Source of the DNA: Ardenticatenaceae bacterium
GTDB lineage: Bacteria; Chloroflexota; Anaerolineae; Promineifilales; Promineifilaceae
Direction of reading: 5' to 3'
Assembly (NCBI GenBank): GCA_020634415.1
Contig: JACKBT010000004.1
Coordinates: 1-64,000, forward strand
Length of the DNA: 64,000 nucleotides
This document shows, piece after piece, positions 16,864 through 25,362 of the stretch (position 1 is its first letter; each line of letters starts with the position of its first letter). The translations under genes and the position numbers were made by a program. The notes beneath the pieces are model-generated. The model was given only the letters and a program-made list of their open reading frames with translations, ran no database searches and was not told the origin of the DNA.

Positions 16864-18913
16864 TTACCCTGAGAAAACCTCTTCATCCCCCTGCACCATC
16901 AACCGCACCTCCTCCACAACCTCAGGATTCGCCAGCGTCGTCACATCGCCCACATCCGTGCCGTTGGAAATAGCCGCCAGCACCCGGCGCATAATCTTGC
17001 CAGAGCGCGTCTTCGGCATATCTGGCACAATGTACACATGCTTGGGGCGGGCAATCTTGCCGATGGTCTCCTCAATAGACTTCATCACCGCATTTTCAAT
17101 GGCCTTGCTCGGCAAAATGCCCGGTTTCAAAGAGACGTAAATATCGGAACTTTTCCGCGCAACTCGTCGGCAACAGGCACAACCGAGGCTTCTGCCACTT
17201 CATTCACCGACAAACAGGCCGACTCCAATTCCTTTGTTCCCAAACGGTGTCCGGCCACATTGATCACATCATCCACACGACCCAAAATGCGATAATAACC
17301 ATCAGCCGCTCGCACGGCCGCATCGCCAGGGAAATAGGGCCAGTCACGCCAATCCTTGCTCTCAGGATTCTTGCAATATTTGGCGTAATACGTGTTCACA
17401 TACCGATCACGGTTGCCCCAAATTGTTTGGAAGGCCCCCGGCCAGGGATTTTGAATACAGATATTGCCCGCTGTCGCGGGTTCCGTAACTTCCTCACCAT
17501 CTTCATCATAAATAATGGGGTGAATGCCGGGCATGGCGGGGCCAGCACTACCGGGCTTCATGGGGTGCAGCGCGGGCATGGTGCTGCACAAAAAGCCACC
17601 CGTCTCCGTCTGCCACCAGGTGTCCACAATGGCTGCTTCCCTTTGCCCACTACTTCATGATACCAACGCCACACTTGTGGCTCGATGGGTTCACCACAGT
17701 GGTCATGTGCTTGAAATGGTAAGTTATATTTGGCTGGTTCATCTGGCCCGGCTTTACGCAGCATACGCACCGTTGTTGGCGCGGTGTGGAAGATGTTCAC
17801 ATCCAACTGCTCGGCGATGCGCCAGGCGCGGCCCGCATCGGGGTAGGTGGGCACACCTTCATACATGACACTGGTGGCACCCAAAGCCAAAGGCCCGTAA
17901 ACAATGTAAGAATGCCCCGTAATCCAGCCAATGTCGGCCATACACCAATAAACGTCGTTGGGGTGAATGTCCTGTACAAATTTGGAGGTGGCGGCGGCGT
18001 AAGCCAGATAGCCGCCAGTGCTGTGTTGGCAGCCTTTGGGACGGCCTGTTGTGCCGCTGGTGTACATCAAAAATAGGGGAGCTTCGGCGGGCAACTGCAC
18101 TGGGTCAACGCGCTGGCCGCGATAACTGGGCAGCATGTCGTTGACGAACTGATCGCGTCCTTCCACCATCGGCACTTCTGAGGAGTAGCTGCCGGGGTAA
18201 CGCTGCCAGACGAGTACGGTGTCTACGGTTTGGTTTTCGGAAGCGGCCGTTTCCACCGCAATATCCGCTTTCTCTTTGTGGCTCAACAATTTGCCACCAC
18301 GATAATAAGCATCCATCGTGATGAGCACCCGGCTGCCCGAATCGGCGGCGCGTTCGCCGCAAGCCTTGCCACTAAAGCCACCAAATACCACCGAATGAAT
18401 CACGCCCAAACGAGCGCAAGCCAGCATCGTAATCGGCAGTTCAGGCACCATTGGCATGTGGATGGTGACACGATCCCCCGTCTTCAAACCGGCCGCGTCT
18501 TGCAGCAAGGCGGCAAACTCATTCACGCGCACATACAACTCCTGGTACGTAATGGCGGCATGGGGTTCATCTTCCGGCTCTGGCACCCAGATGAGGGCAG
18601 CTTTGTTTTTGTGCTGTTCTAGATGACGATCAACGCAGTTGTAGGAGGCATTGATTTTGCCACCGACGAACCATTTCCAACAAGGCGCGTCGCTGGTATC
18701 CAGCGTGGTATGCCAATATTGATACCAGTCCAGCAAATCAGCATATTCTTTGAAGCATTCGGGGAAATTGTCAAGGCTAAATCGCTCATAAAGGCCGGGG
18801 TCGGTCATGTTGGCCTGGGCGATAAATTGTGAGGAGGGATGAAAATATTCCTCTTCCTGCCAGTGTACCGCAATTTGGGCTTCACTGACTGCAAATTGAT
18901 CTTGTCCACTCAT
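16864..18913 (-). pseudogene. acs: Acetyl-CoA synthetase with two single-base frameshifts
   Basis: Three consecutive frames together make one full-length AMP-forming acetyl-CoA synthetase (about 680 codons). It would activate acetate with ATP and CoA in the cytoplasm. Frame 1 (18913 to about 17630) holds the N-terminal domain, the AMP-binding loop YTSGTTGRPKG and DIGWITGHSY. Frame 2 (about 17630 to 17145) resumes with DTWWQTETGG and continues to VADELRGKVP. Frame 3 ends with the catalytic-lysine motif PKTRSGKIMRR. Each break is mended by adding one base after a CC pair (near 17630 and 17146). Either both are sequencing or assembly errors and the gene is functional, or it is a recent pseudogene. 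All catalytic motifs are intact. ATG at 18913 with AAGGAAGG upstream. Confidence 0.85.
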
Positions 18914-19009
18914 CGTTTCACCTTCCTTCTTGAATTATTTTTGGGGAATGGGGGGATGATAGTGAGGAAAAGAGGAGTTGTCAAACGGGAGAGGAGGGTG
19001 GGTAAAACG

Positions 19010-19052
19010 TAAAACGTAAAACGTAAACGGGCCATTTACGTTTTACGTTTTA
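19010..19052. repeat. TAAAACGTAAAACG foldback repeat
   Basis: 18-base perfect arms (19010-19027, 19035-19052) around a seven-base loop. The arms are tandem AAAACGT units. A related smaller copy lies at 56251-56289. Confidence 0.9.
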
Positions 19053-19060
19053 TGCTTTGT

Positions 19061-19615
19061 CTAGCGATAAACGCCTTCAATAATTGCCTCTCCGTCGAGG
19101 ATTTCCAGGCGGGTGATTTCGATGGGCAGGGAGAGTTGGTCGTAGATGCCCTGGGCTTGGGCCACGAGGGCGACGACGGGGGCAGGGGCGTTGGCGTTGC
19201 CCACGCGCAGTTCATGAATGGTGGCGATGGGTTTGCCGTTGATGACGGCGATGGTGGCACGGCCGGACACGGCCGTTTCCAATCCCATCACCCGCACATA
19301 ACCACCCCCTTCCACCTCATTGTTGCCCAAAAAGCGAATCTGCGGATGGCTGAAAGGGATATTGGGGCGCGGCGCAATGAACCAGGTGATCGTCTGCATC
19401 GTCTCCAGTTCATTGACGCGCACGCTAAACGGTTCGCCCGCTGCATCCCGCGCCTGCCAATGCTCGCGCACGGCGGCTACATCGGGGTGGAGAAGGGGAT
19501 CAACGGCCGTTAACGTCTCCGTCGCCACCGTCAACCAGGCAAAGCCATTAGCAAGAAGCAGGGCCAGGGCAATGAAGAGGTTTTTGTGTGTGAAAAGTAG
19601 TTTGAATCGTTTCAT
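19061..19615 (-). CDS. Hypothetical membrane-anchored protein
   Basis: 184 residues. A basic N-terminus (MKRFKLLFTHK) and one hydrophobic helix at about 12-32 form a signal anchor or uncleaved signal, so the rest is probably outside the cytoplasmic membrane. The ectodomain has a beta-rich look (SVRVNELETMQTITWFI, VRVMGLETAV, TIAVINGKPIATIHELRV) with a final alpha/beta part (LPIEITRLEILDGEAIIEGVYR). I do not recognise the family. It is the last gene of a likely unit with the 1745-residue membrane protein: same strand, 70 bases downstream, with a hairpin repeat between them. Confidence 0.65.
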   Translation of the reverse strand: MKRFKLLFTHKNLFIALALLLANGFAWLTVATETLTAVDPLLHPDVAAVREHWQARDAAGEPFSVRVNELETMQTITWFIAPRPNIPFSHPQIRFLGNNEVEGGGYVRVMGLETAVSGRATIAVINGKPIATIHELRVGNANAPAPVVALVAQAQGIYDQLSLPIEITRLEILDGEAIIEGVYR

Positions 19616-19622
19616 AGTTCTG

Positions 19623-19684
19623 GAGGAGACTAGGGACTGGAGACTAGAGACTCATTAGTCTCCAATCTCTAGTCTCCAGTCTCT
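19623..19684. repeat. GGAGACT hairpin repeat, copy 2
   Basis: Tandem GGGACTGGAGACTAGAGACT on the left is matched by AGTCTCCAATCTCTAGTCTC on the right. It ends two bases before the stop of the large membrane protein. Confidence 0.85.
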
Positions 19685-19685
19685 C

Positions 19686-22600
19686 TTACTCCCAATCTTC
19701 AAGTTTCAACTTCCACTCTTGGGCAAACTGCAGCACCTTCTCGCGCCGCTGCTCGATGAGGATGCCGGCGGCCAGCAGGGCTGCACCCAAAATGAAGAAA
19801 ACGTAGGTTTCCAGGTTGAATAATGGTTCGATGAGTTGGCCGAGAACGGCCGTTATCACCCCACCCATCCCCGCATACAACAGCCGCCGCAGCCGCCGCA
19901 CACTGCCCAGCCAGACCAAAAACAGCCCTTCCAGCATCATCAGCACCGCATAAGCCAGCCCCCAAGGTCCAAACGATTGCCACAAAGCCGAGCCAAACAT
20001 CAGCACAATCGCGGCGCGATCAATCCAACTTGCCAGATTACGACTGCCCTGTGTCCATTCCAGCCAGGCCACGCCAAAGAGGTAAAGCGAAGCGGGCAGC
20101 GCATAATATTGCAGCTCCGTCTGCTGCTGCACATACAGCAGCCACACACTCCAGGCCGCAAACAGCAGCCAGACCGAGCCATAACCCAGCCCACGCCGCC
20201 GTTCTACAAAAGCGGCCGCCAGGTAAAACAGCCCCAAGACCGAGAAAACAGCCACCACCATCGCTGCCTGATCCATCATGCGAGTGGTAGCAATGGGCGG
20301 CAGATCGAAAATGGCGAAGGGCAAGGATATGAGCACGGTGCTGCCCCGCGACAAGGTAAGCAGCAGGCTGATGAGGGAGATGAGCCAGGCGGTGCGGCGC
20401 AACGGCCGTTGCCAGAGGGCGAGGAGTGAGGGGCGAGGGGCGAGAGGTGAGAGGGAATGTTCGCCCTTCGCCCATCTGCCTTCGCTCCTCGCACCATACA
20501 ACAGCCCATACCCGGCAATGCCATACAACGCCGCCACCACCGCGAAGGCGGTGGGCATATTCAGGCTCGGCAAATTCAGCCAGTCCAGATATTGTGCAGA
20601 GACCAGCCAGCCCAACGCCAGCGGCACATAAAGCAGCCATTCCGTCTGCCAAAATACGGCCAGCGTGGCGATGATGAGGGCATTGAGCAGGGTCACGAGG
20701 ATGCCAAAGCCGTCATTTTCCAGCGTGTAAAGCTGGCTGAAGGCGAGATTAATGGACAAAATGGCGAAAAACGGCCGTGACCAACCAAACCACCAACTAT
20801 CCCCACTGGCAAAGGGCGATGGCTCTTGCCGCAGCTTTTGCACCAGCAGCCCCATCGCTGCGGTAGCTATTGTCATGGGCATGAAGACCAGAGCGACAAC
20901 GGAAGCACTATCAGGAGTGGGGAAGAGCCAGGCCAGGGTGATGATGTAGGTGAACTGCAGCCATACCCAGGCCGCCAACAGCAGGCCGCGCACGCGGAAG
21001 CGGAAGAGATAGTAGGTGAATACGGCCGTTCCCAACCCCAACAGAACCACATAGTGCCACTCCTCTGGGCTATACGTGCCAGGGAAGCTGCTAATGAGCG
21101 TCAAAAATGGCACAAGGGTGGTAACGGCCAGGGCAATAAGGTGGAAGGGCATGGCCCACCAGCGCGAAAGCCGTGCCCAAACGGCCGTCGGCCAACGCCC
21201 CGGCTGATACCAGGGGAAACGCCCCAACTGCTTGGGCTGGCCCGTTTGCGGTTCAATGCCCCACAAGTTGTCCAGGTAATAACCCAGCAGCATGAAGGCC
21301 AAGACAAGCGGCCACCAGGCCCACCACGGTCGCACGGTAAAGGGCAGCGCATCCAGCCCGCGCCCATAGGCCCCCACCAGCAGCAAAGCGGCCCCTGTCA
21401 TCAACACAGGTCGGCGCAAGGTAACGGCCGTTGCCACCCACACCACCGCCCCTAAGCCCAAACCAATCGCACTCCCATCGCGCCAACCCAACGCCACCAG
21501 CACCAAGAAATAGGCCATAAGGTATGGCGGTAATCTGTAATTGACCATTGACCATTGACCATTGACCATTGACCATTTCTCCAGGCTGGCAGCCGTGAGC
21601 AATAACAGCACACTCAACACCACCCACTGCTCATTATAGAACGGTGCTGCCCAACGGCCGTCTGCCTGCCCCGCCAAATCGCCTAAAAGCGCCCAGGGCA
21701 CCACCACCAACAGCGTGGCCAACCAGGCAAAACGCTCCTTTTTGTAGAGATAGGCACTCAGTGCATACAACCCCACAATCAGGAAGAGGGCCAGGATAGA
21801 CCAGCTTTGGCGGGTGACACCGCCGCCCAACCAGAGGAGATTACGGATTAAGGCCAGACCAATTGTGCCTAATGAAACCATCCAGGCCGATGTGAGCAAC
21901 GGCCGTCTATACAAACGCCACGCCCGCCGCCAAAAACCACCCTTCACCGTGCGGGCCAGATGGAGCAGCCCACGCTCGGCCACCACCAGGCCAATCGCCA
22001 AAAGCGCGGCCAACGCCGCCGAACGGCCGCTGCCCCGGCTGAACGCCTTAATCACCAAACCGCCTGCCAGCACCCCCGCCCAAATGCCCAGATGCCCCCA
22101 GCCCGCCAGATTGGTCTCCCAGGCGTAGAGCAAGAAGCTGCTGCCCAACAAGACGTAGGTCAGCGACACCCAGAGCAGGGCCAGGTCGTTGTCCCAATCC
22201 CGCGCCATGTTGAGCAGGCTCCACAGCACAGCCACCATTGCCAACATCAGGGCGGCAATAATGAGCGGTTCCAGGCCATTGGCCCGCACCCGGCCGCTGT
22301 CTGTCAGCCATTTGGCGGCTATCATATAGGCCAGAATCATGGCGGCCAGGGCGGGTAACAACACCTGATCACTAACCCCCAGCCAGTCCAGCCCGCTCAG
22401 CCAGCCAGCGGCCAGCAAGATGCCGCCTAAAAAGGTGCCAAGGCCACGCCAACGGGGCATGAGATGGGCGGTGGTGAAGTGGAAAAGGGCGGCGGTGAGG
22501 AGAACGGCCGTAAATACCCACTGCTCATAAAAAATGAGGCCAAAACCAAAGGCCGCCACTGTGCCGAAGTGTGCCGTTACCTGCCAGGGCGCACCATAGG

Positions 22601-24923
22601 CCCACCGCAACCGACGCAAGCGTGTGCCCAACAGCAGCAGCCCCCAGGCCAACGCGGCATAGGCCAGTGGCAGATAATCGCGTGACCATTCGGCCTGGTT
22701 GCGCCAAAACAGCCCCAACCAGGGCAGAATGGAGAGGGCGGTCAGCCATTGGAAGAGAGTGGCTGTAGGGAAACGTTGCAGGAGGCGGTGGTGGAGCATG
22801 GTTTGCAGGCCGGGGTGTTGACGGCCGTTAGCCACATAAGCCAGCCAGCCATTCACGCCTACCCAATTGCCCAACGCATAAACCAACAAATGCTGCTCGC
22901 CAAACAGCAGCGGTGGCAGCATCGCCAGCCCCGCCAACAGCCAACCCGCGCCAAACAAAACCGCACTGCTCCCCTCCGGCAAGCTCCCCCAAACTCCCCC
23001 AAGCTCCCCTGAGTTCCCCATTTTGGGGGAACTGGGAGGAACTGAGGGGAACTTCGCACCGCTTTTTGCGTCAAGCCAAACGGCCGCGGCCACATGCAGC
23101 ACTGCCAGCAGCGTCCACGACAGGGCTACTTCGGCGGGGGCCGCGCCCTGGCTGCCCTGCGACATGGTTGCGCCCATCATCAGGAAGAGGCTCATTAGCC
23201 ACAAGTGACGCGCCTGCTGCCAGAGAACGGCCGTCCCCACCATCGTCGCCGCCAGCCAGAGGTGGACAAAGCGGGCAATGTCGGGCTGGGTCAGCGGCCA
23301 CAGGGCAGAGAGGGCCACCAAGGCCCAACCAACCCACAGGACGGAACGGCCGTATGCCGGAAATGTTTCGTCATCGTCGTGCTGCCTCAGCCAATAGCCA
23401 ACAGTGAGATAAACCGGGATGAGGATGGCCCAACCGAGGGCCAAATAGGCGCGGTTGATGACTGTCGGCCAATCCAGGCTGAAGAAGACGGCGATGGGGA
23501 AGGTGAGGGCGGCGGCCAGGACGAGGGAGCGCAGCCGGTAGCGGCGCACCATTAACACCAGCGTGCCGCCGCCGAGCCACCAACTGACAGCCAGAGCCAC
23601 ATAAAAAGCAGCGGGGCGGTTTTGGATGAGGTAGCCCCAGCCTGCGCCGAGGAGCATGACGGGAACGGCCGTTGCCAGGGCCATGCGCCCCAGCGGCGCG
23701 GCAAAAATGCGCCAATCGGCCTTGCCTCGGCGGCAGAGTTCACTGCCAATGGCTAAGGCCATAGCCGTACCCACCGCGCCTGCCTGCCACCAGTCAACGG
23801 GGAGGTTGAGCCAGTTCATGGTGGCGACGGTCAGGCTGGTGGCGGCCAGGGCCACCAAATAGCCAAAAAACTCGGCTTGCAGGCTGACGGTTAGCAGCAG
23901 GTAGAGGCCGAGGCAGACGGTGGAAGCGGCCAGCCAGACGGTGGGCCAGCTGTGGGCGGGGAAGCCGCCGGAGAGGTAGTAGACGAGGAAGTCGAGGGGT
24001 ACGAGGAAGCTGGCGACGGCAATGATGGCGTTGCCGGATTCATGCAGCCCTTGTTTGACGCGCACAAACCAGCCGAGGGTGAAGAAGACGGCCGTTACGC
24101 TGACTAAAACCGTGCCCTGAATGAGGGGCGAGAAGGTGTTCCAATTGCTGGCAACCCAGGAGACGGCGGAGGCGAAGAGCAGTAGTGCGCCCAAAAAGAG
24201 GATGGCTTTGAGGGTGCGCTCGGAGAGAAGGCTGTCCCAGAAGCGTTCCCACGTCCAGGGTGGGCGAGGGGGAGCGGAGGGGCGAGGTGGGAGGGGCGAG
24301 GGGGGAGGGGCGAGAGGCGATGGGGTTGGGTGGGGGCGTATGCCGGATTGGTATTCGATTTCGAGGAGTTGGGCGGTGATTTCGGCGAGGGCCAGTTCGT
24401 AATGGGTGGGGCTGAGGTGGCCGAGGCTGTGCAGTTTTTCGATGGTTTTGCGCACGAAATCGAGTTTGTCCCACTGCTGCATGAGCTGTTTTTGCGGGGA
24501 GGGTGTGCTGTTGTCGGGGGGCGCATCGCGCAGTTGGTCGTAGAGGGTGGTGATTTTGTCTTGGGTTTGGCTGCGGAGGGAACGGCCGTTTTCGGGTGAC
24601 AGCCAGCCTTCGCCAATCCAATGACTAATTTTGTTGGTGAGGTAGGTGAAGTGGGCTAACTGGGTGCGGAGGGATTGGGCTTCAACGGCCGTTGGCGGCG
24701 GCGGCCGTAAACCCAGTTCAACTTCTACTTCGCGTTTTTGCGCCTCGTAGCGGGCCTCCAAAGGGGCCAGCAGGGTGCGAGCCAATGTCCAGGTTCCCAT
24801 TTCGGTGAGCAGGAAGTTGAGATTGGACAGCCGTTCCAGCGCGGGGGTACTGCCGCTGTAGCCGCAGCCGGGGCAGAAGGGTCGGTAGTTGAGGGTGGCG
24901 GTATGGCACTGTGGGCATTGCAT
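19686..24923 (-). CDS. Giant polytopic membrane protein with N-terminal zinc ribbon (1745 residues)
   Basis: Residues 1-25 form a zinc ribbon (CPQC and CPGC pairs). Residues 30-200 are a helical soluble part, and a Pro-rich linker at about 200-222 follows. The remaining 1500 residues are several dozen consecutive hydrophobic helices with short loops. The motif ILFLGALLLFASAVSWVASNW just after the linker and the overall plan recall DUF2157/DUF2339 membrane proteins, but the length is far greater. Function is unknown. Three low-complexity inserts are translated repeats: a Pro/Ser insert and SLSPLAPRPS from GAGGGGCGAG arrays, a seven-residue period MVNGQWS from a seven-base tandem repeat, and SVPPSSPKMGNSGELGG from a GGGAACT array. 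Codon use alternates in patches between G/T-rich and C/A-rich. Confidence 0.8.
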   Translation of the reverse strand: MQCPQCHTATLNYRPFCPGCGYSGSTPALERLSNLNFLLTEMGTWTLARTLLAPLEARYEAQKREVEVELGLRPPPPTAVEAQSLRTQLAHFTYLTNKISHWIGEGWLSPENGRSLRSQTQDKITTLYDQLRDAPPDNSTPSPQKQLMQQWDKLDFVRKTIEKLHSLGHLSPTHYELALAEITAQLLEIEYQSGIRPHPTPSPLAPPPSPLPPRPSAPPRPPWTWERFWDSLLSERTLKAILFLGALLLFASAVSWVASNWNTFSPLIQGTVLVSVTAVFFTLGWFVRVKQGLHESGNAIIAVASFLVPLDFLVYYLSGGFPAHSWPTVWLAASTVCLGLYLLLTVSLQAEFFGYLVALAATSLTVATMNWLNLPVDWWQAGAVGTAMALAIGSELCRRGKADWRIFAAPLGRMALATAVPVMLLGAGWGYLIQNRPAAFYVALAVSWWLGGGTLVLMVRRYRLRSLVLAAALTFPIAVFFSLDWPTVINRAYLALGWAILIPVYLTVGYWLRQHDDDETFPAYGRSVLWVGWALVALSALWPLTQPDIARFVHLWLAATMVGTAVLWQQARHLWLMSLFLMMGATMSQGSQGAAPAEVALSWTLLAVLHVAAAVWLDAKSGAKFPSVPPSSPKMGNSGELGGVWGSLPEGSSAVLFGAGWLLAGLAMLPPLLFGEQHLLVYALGNWVGVNGWLAYVANGRQHPGLQTMLHHRLLQRFPTATLFQWLTALSILPWLGLFWRNQAEWSRDYLPLAYAALAWGLLLLGTRLRRLRWAYGAPWQVTAHFGTVAAFGFGLIFYEQWVFTAVLLTAALFHFTTAHLMPRWRGLGTFLGGILLAAGWLSGLDWLGVSDQVLLPALAAMILAYMIAAKWLTDSGRVRANGLEPLIIAALMLAMVAVLWSLLNMARDWDNDLALLWVSLTYVLLGSSFLLYAWETNLAGWGHLGIWAGVLAGGLVIKAFSRGSGRSAALAALLAIGLVVAERGLLHLARTVKGGFWRRAWRLYRRPLLTSAWMVSLGTIGLALIRNLLWLGGGVTRQSWSILALFLIVGLYALSAYLYKKERFAWLATLLVVVPWALLGDLAGQADGRWAAPFYNEQWVVLSVLLLLTAASLEKWSMVNGQWSMVNYRLPPYLMAYFLVLVALGWRDGSAIGLGLGAVVWVATAVTLRRPVLMTGAALLLVGAYGRGLDALPFTVRPWWAWWPLVLAFMLLGYYLDNLWGIEPQTGQPKQLGRFPWYQPGRWPTAVWARLSRWWAMPFHLIALAVTTLVPFLTLISSFPGTYSPEEWHYVVLLGLGTAVFTYYLFRFRVRGLLLAAWVWLQFTYIITLAWLFPTPDSASVVALVFMPMTIATAAMGLLVQKLRQEPSPFASGDSWWFGWSRPFFAILSINLAFSQLYTLENDGFGILVTLLNALIIATLAVFWQTEWLLYVPLALGWLVSAQYLDWLNLPSLNMPTAFAVVAALYGIAGYGLLYGARSEGRWAKGEHSLSPLAPRPSLLALWQRPLRRTAWLISLISLLLTLSRGSTVLISLPFAIFDLPPIATTRMMDQAAMVVAVFSVLGLFYLAAAFVERRRGLGYGSVWLLFAAWSVWLLYVQQQTELQYYALPASLYLFGVAWLEWTQGSRNLASWIDRAAIVLMFGSALWQSFGPWGLAYAVLMMLEGLFLVWLGSVRRLRRLLYAGMGGVITAVLGQLIEPLFNLETYVFFILGAALLAAGILIEQRREKVLQFAQEWKLKLEDWE
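20419..20456. repeat. GAGGGGCGAG tandem array inside the large membrane gene
   Basis: Tandem GGGGCGA/GAGGTGA units, translated as SPLAPRPSLLAL-like sequence. Related arrays lie at 24261-24321 and 41461-41509. Confidence 0.7.
21541..21577. repeat. TTGACCA seven-base tandem repeat, about five units, in frame
   Basis: 37 bases of uninterrupted TTGACCA units. Three units make 21 bases, so the frame is kept and the protein shows a seven-residue period (MVNGQWS). Unit-number change would shift the frame unless it were by threes, so this is a potential phase-variable site. Confidence 0.88.
22978..23054. repeat. GGGAACT composite repeat inside the large membrane gene
   Basis: CTCCCCCAAACTCCCC units followed by the inverted GGGGGAACTGGGAGGAACT. 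Same family as 1276-1347. Translated in frame as a Ser/Pro/Gly-rich insert. Confidence 0.75.
24261..24321. repeat. GGGCGAGGGG tandem array inside the large membrane gene
   Basis: G/A-rich tandem units that encode the Pro/Ser linker (APPPSPLPPRPSAPP) between the soluble head and the first membrane helix. Confidence 0.7.
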
Positions 24924-25354
24924 GGGTCACCTCTTGTCGGTTTTTCTGTGATCGGTCATCGGATTACCGATGACGGGTAATGTGGATATTCAGTAGATCG
25001 AAACAGATCACGAGTGTGTTGTAGAGCGATTTTGCAAATCGCTCAGACGATTTACAAAATCGCTCTACAAGGTGATCTACTGATATTGTAAAAGATGGGT
25101 GCTGTGCGATACAAGGGCTTGGGAACGGCCGTTCACGCACTCAAGTGCTTGTCAGTTATCAAATCAACACCTCGCTGCCTGCAATTATGACAGAACAAGG
25201 CTCTACTTTCTCGACGGCATCGCTACGTTGGGAGTAGGATATTGCGGTTTGTATGCGGAAATGTGGCAAGACTGTGCGATATTATGCGGGGGTTCGCGGA
25301 GGTTCCGGCTAAAGCCTCCACTCCGACAATCCTCGAAAAAACGGAGTCGAGGCT
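24924..25354. other. 431-base spacer with a MITE-like element and a hairpin
   Basis: Contains the MITE-like element (24991-25082), one ACGGCCGT palindrome (25125-25132) and an imperfect inverted repeat (25305-25362). A 99-codon plus-strand frame here is not gene-like and overlaps the helicase end. It is the leader of the large membrane protein gene. Confidence 0.65.
24991..25082. mobile_element. MITE-like element, copy 1 (92 bases)
   Basis: Terminal inverted repeats CAGTAGATC and GATCTACTG enclose an inner foldback (TTGTAGAGCGATTTTG with its complement). The flanks are ATATT on both sides (24986-24990 and 25083-25087), a candidate five-base target duplication. An inverted relative of about 96 bases is at 51882-51977; the two share the terminal ~40 bases almost fully. 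No coding capacity. Confidence 0.75.
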
Positions 25355-25362
25355 TCAGCCGG
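25305..25362. repeat. Imperfect 20-base inverted repeat at the helicase 3' end
   Basis: CCGGCTAAAGCCTCCACTCC (25305-25324) pairs with 25343-25362 at 18 of 20 positions. The right arm includes the helicase stop codon. It may act as an mRNA end hairpin. Confidence 0.65.
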
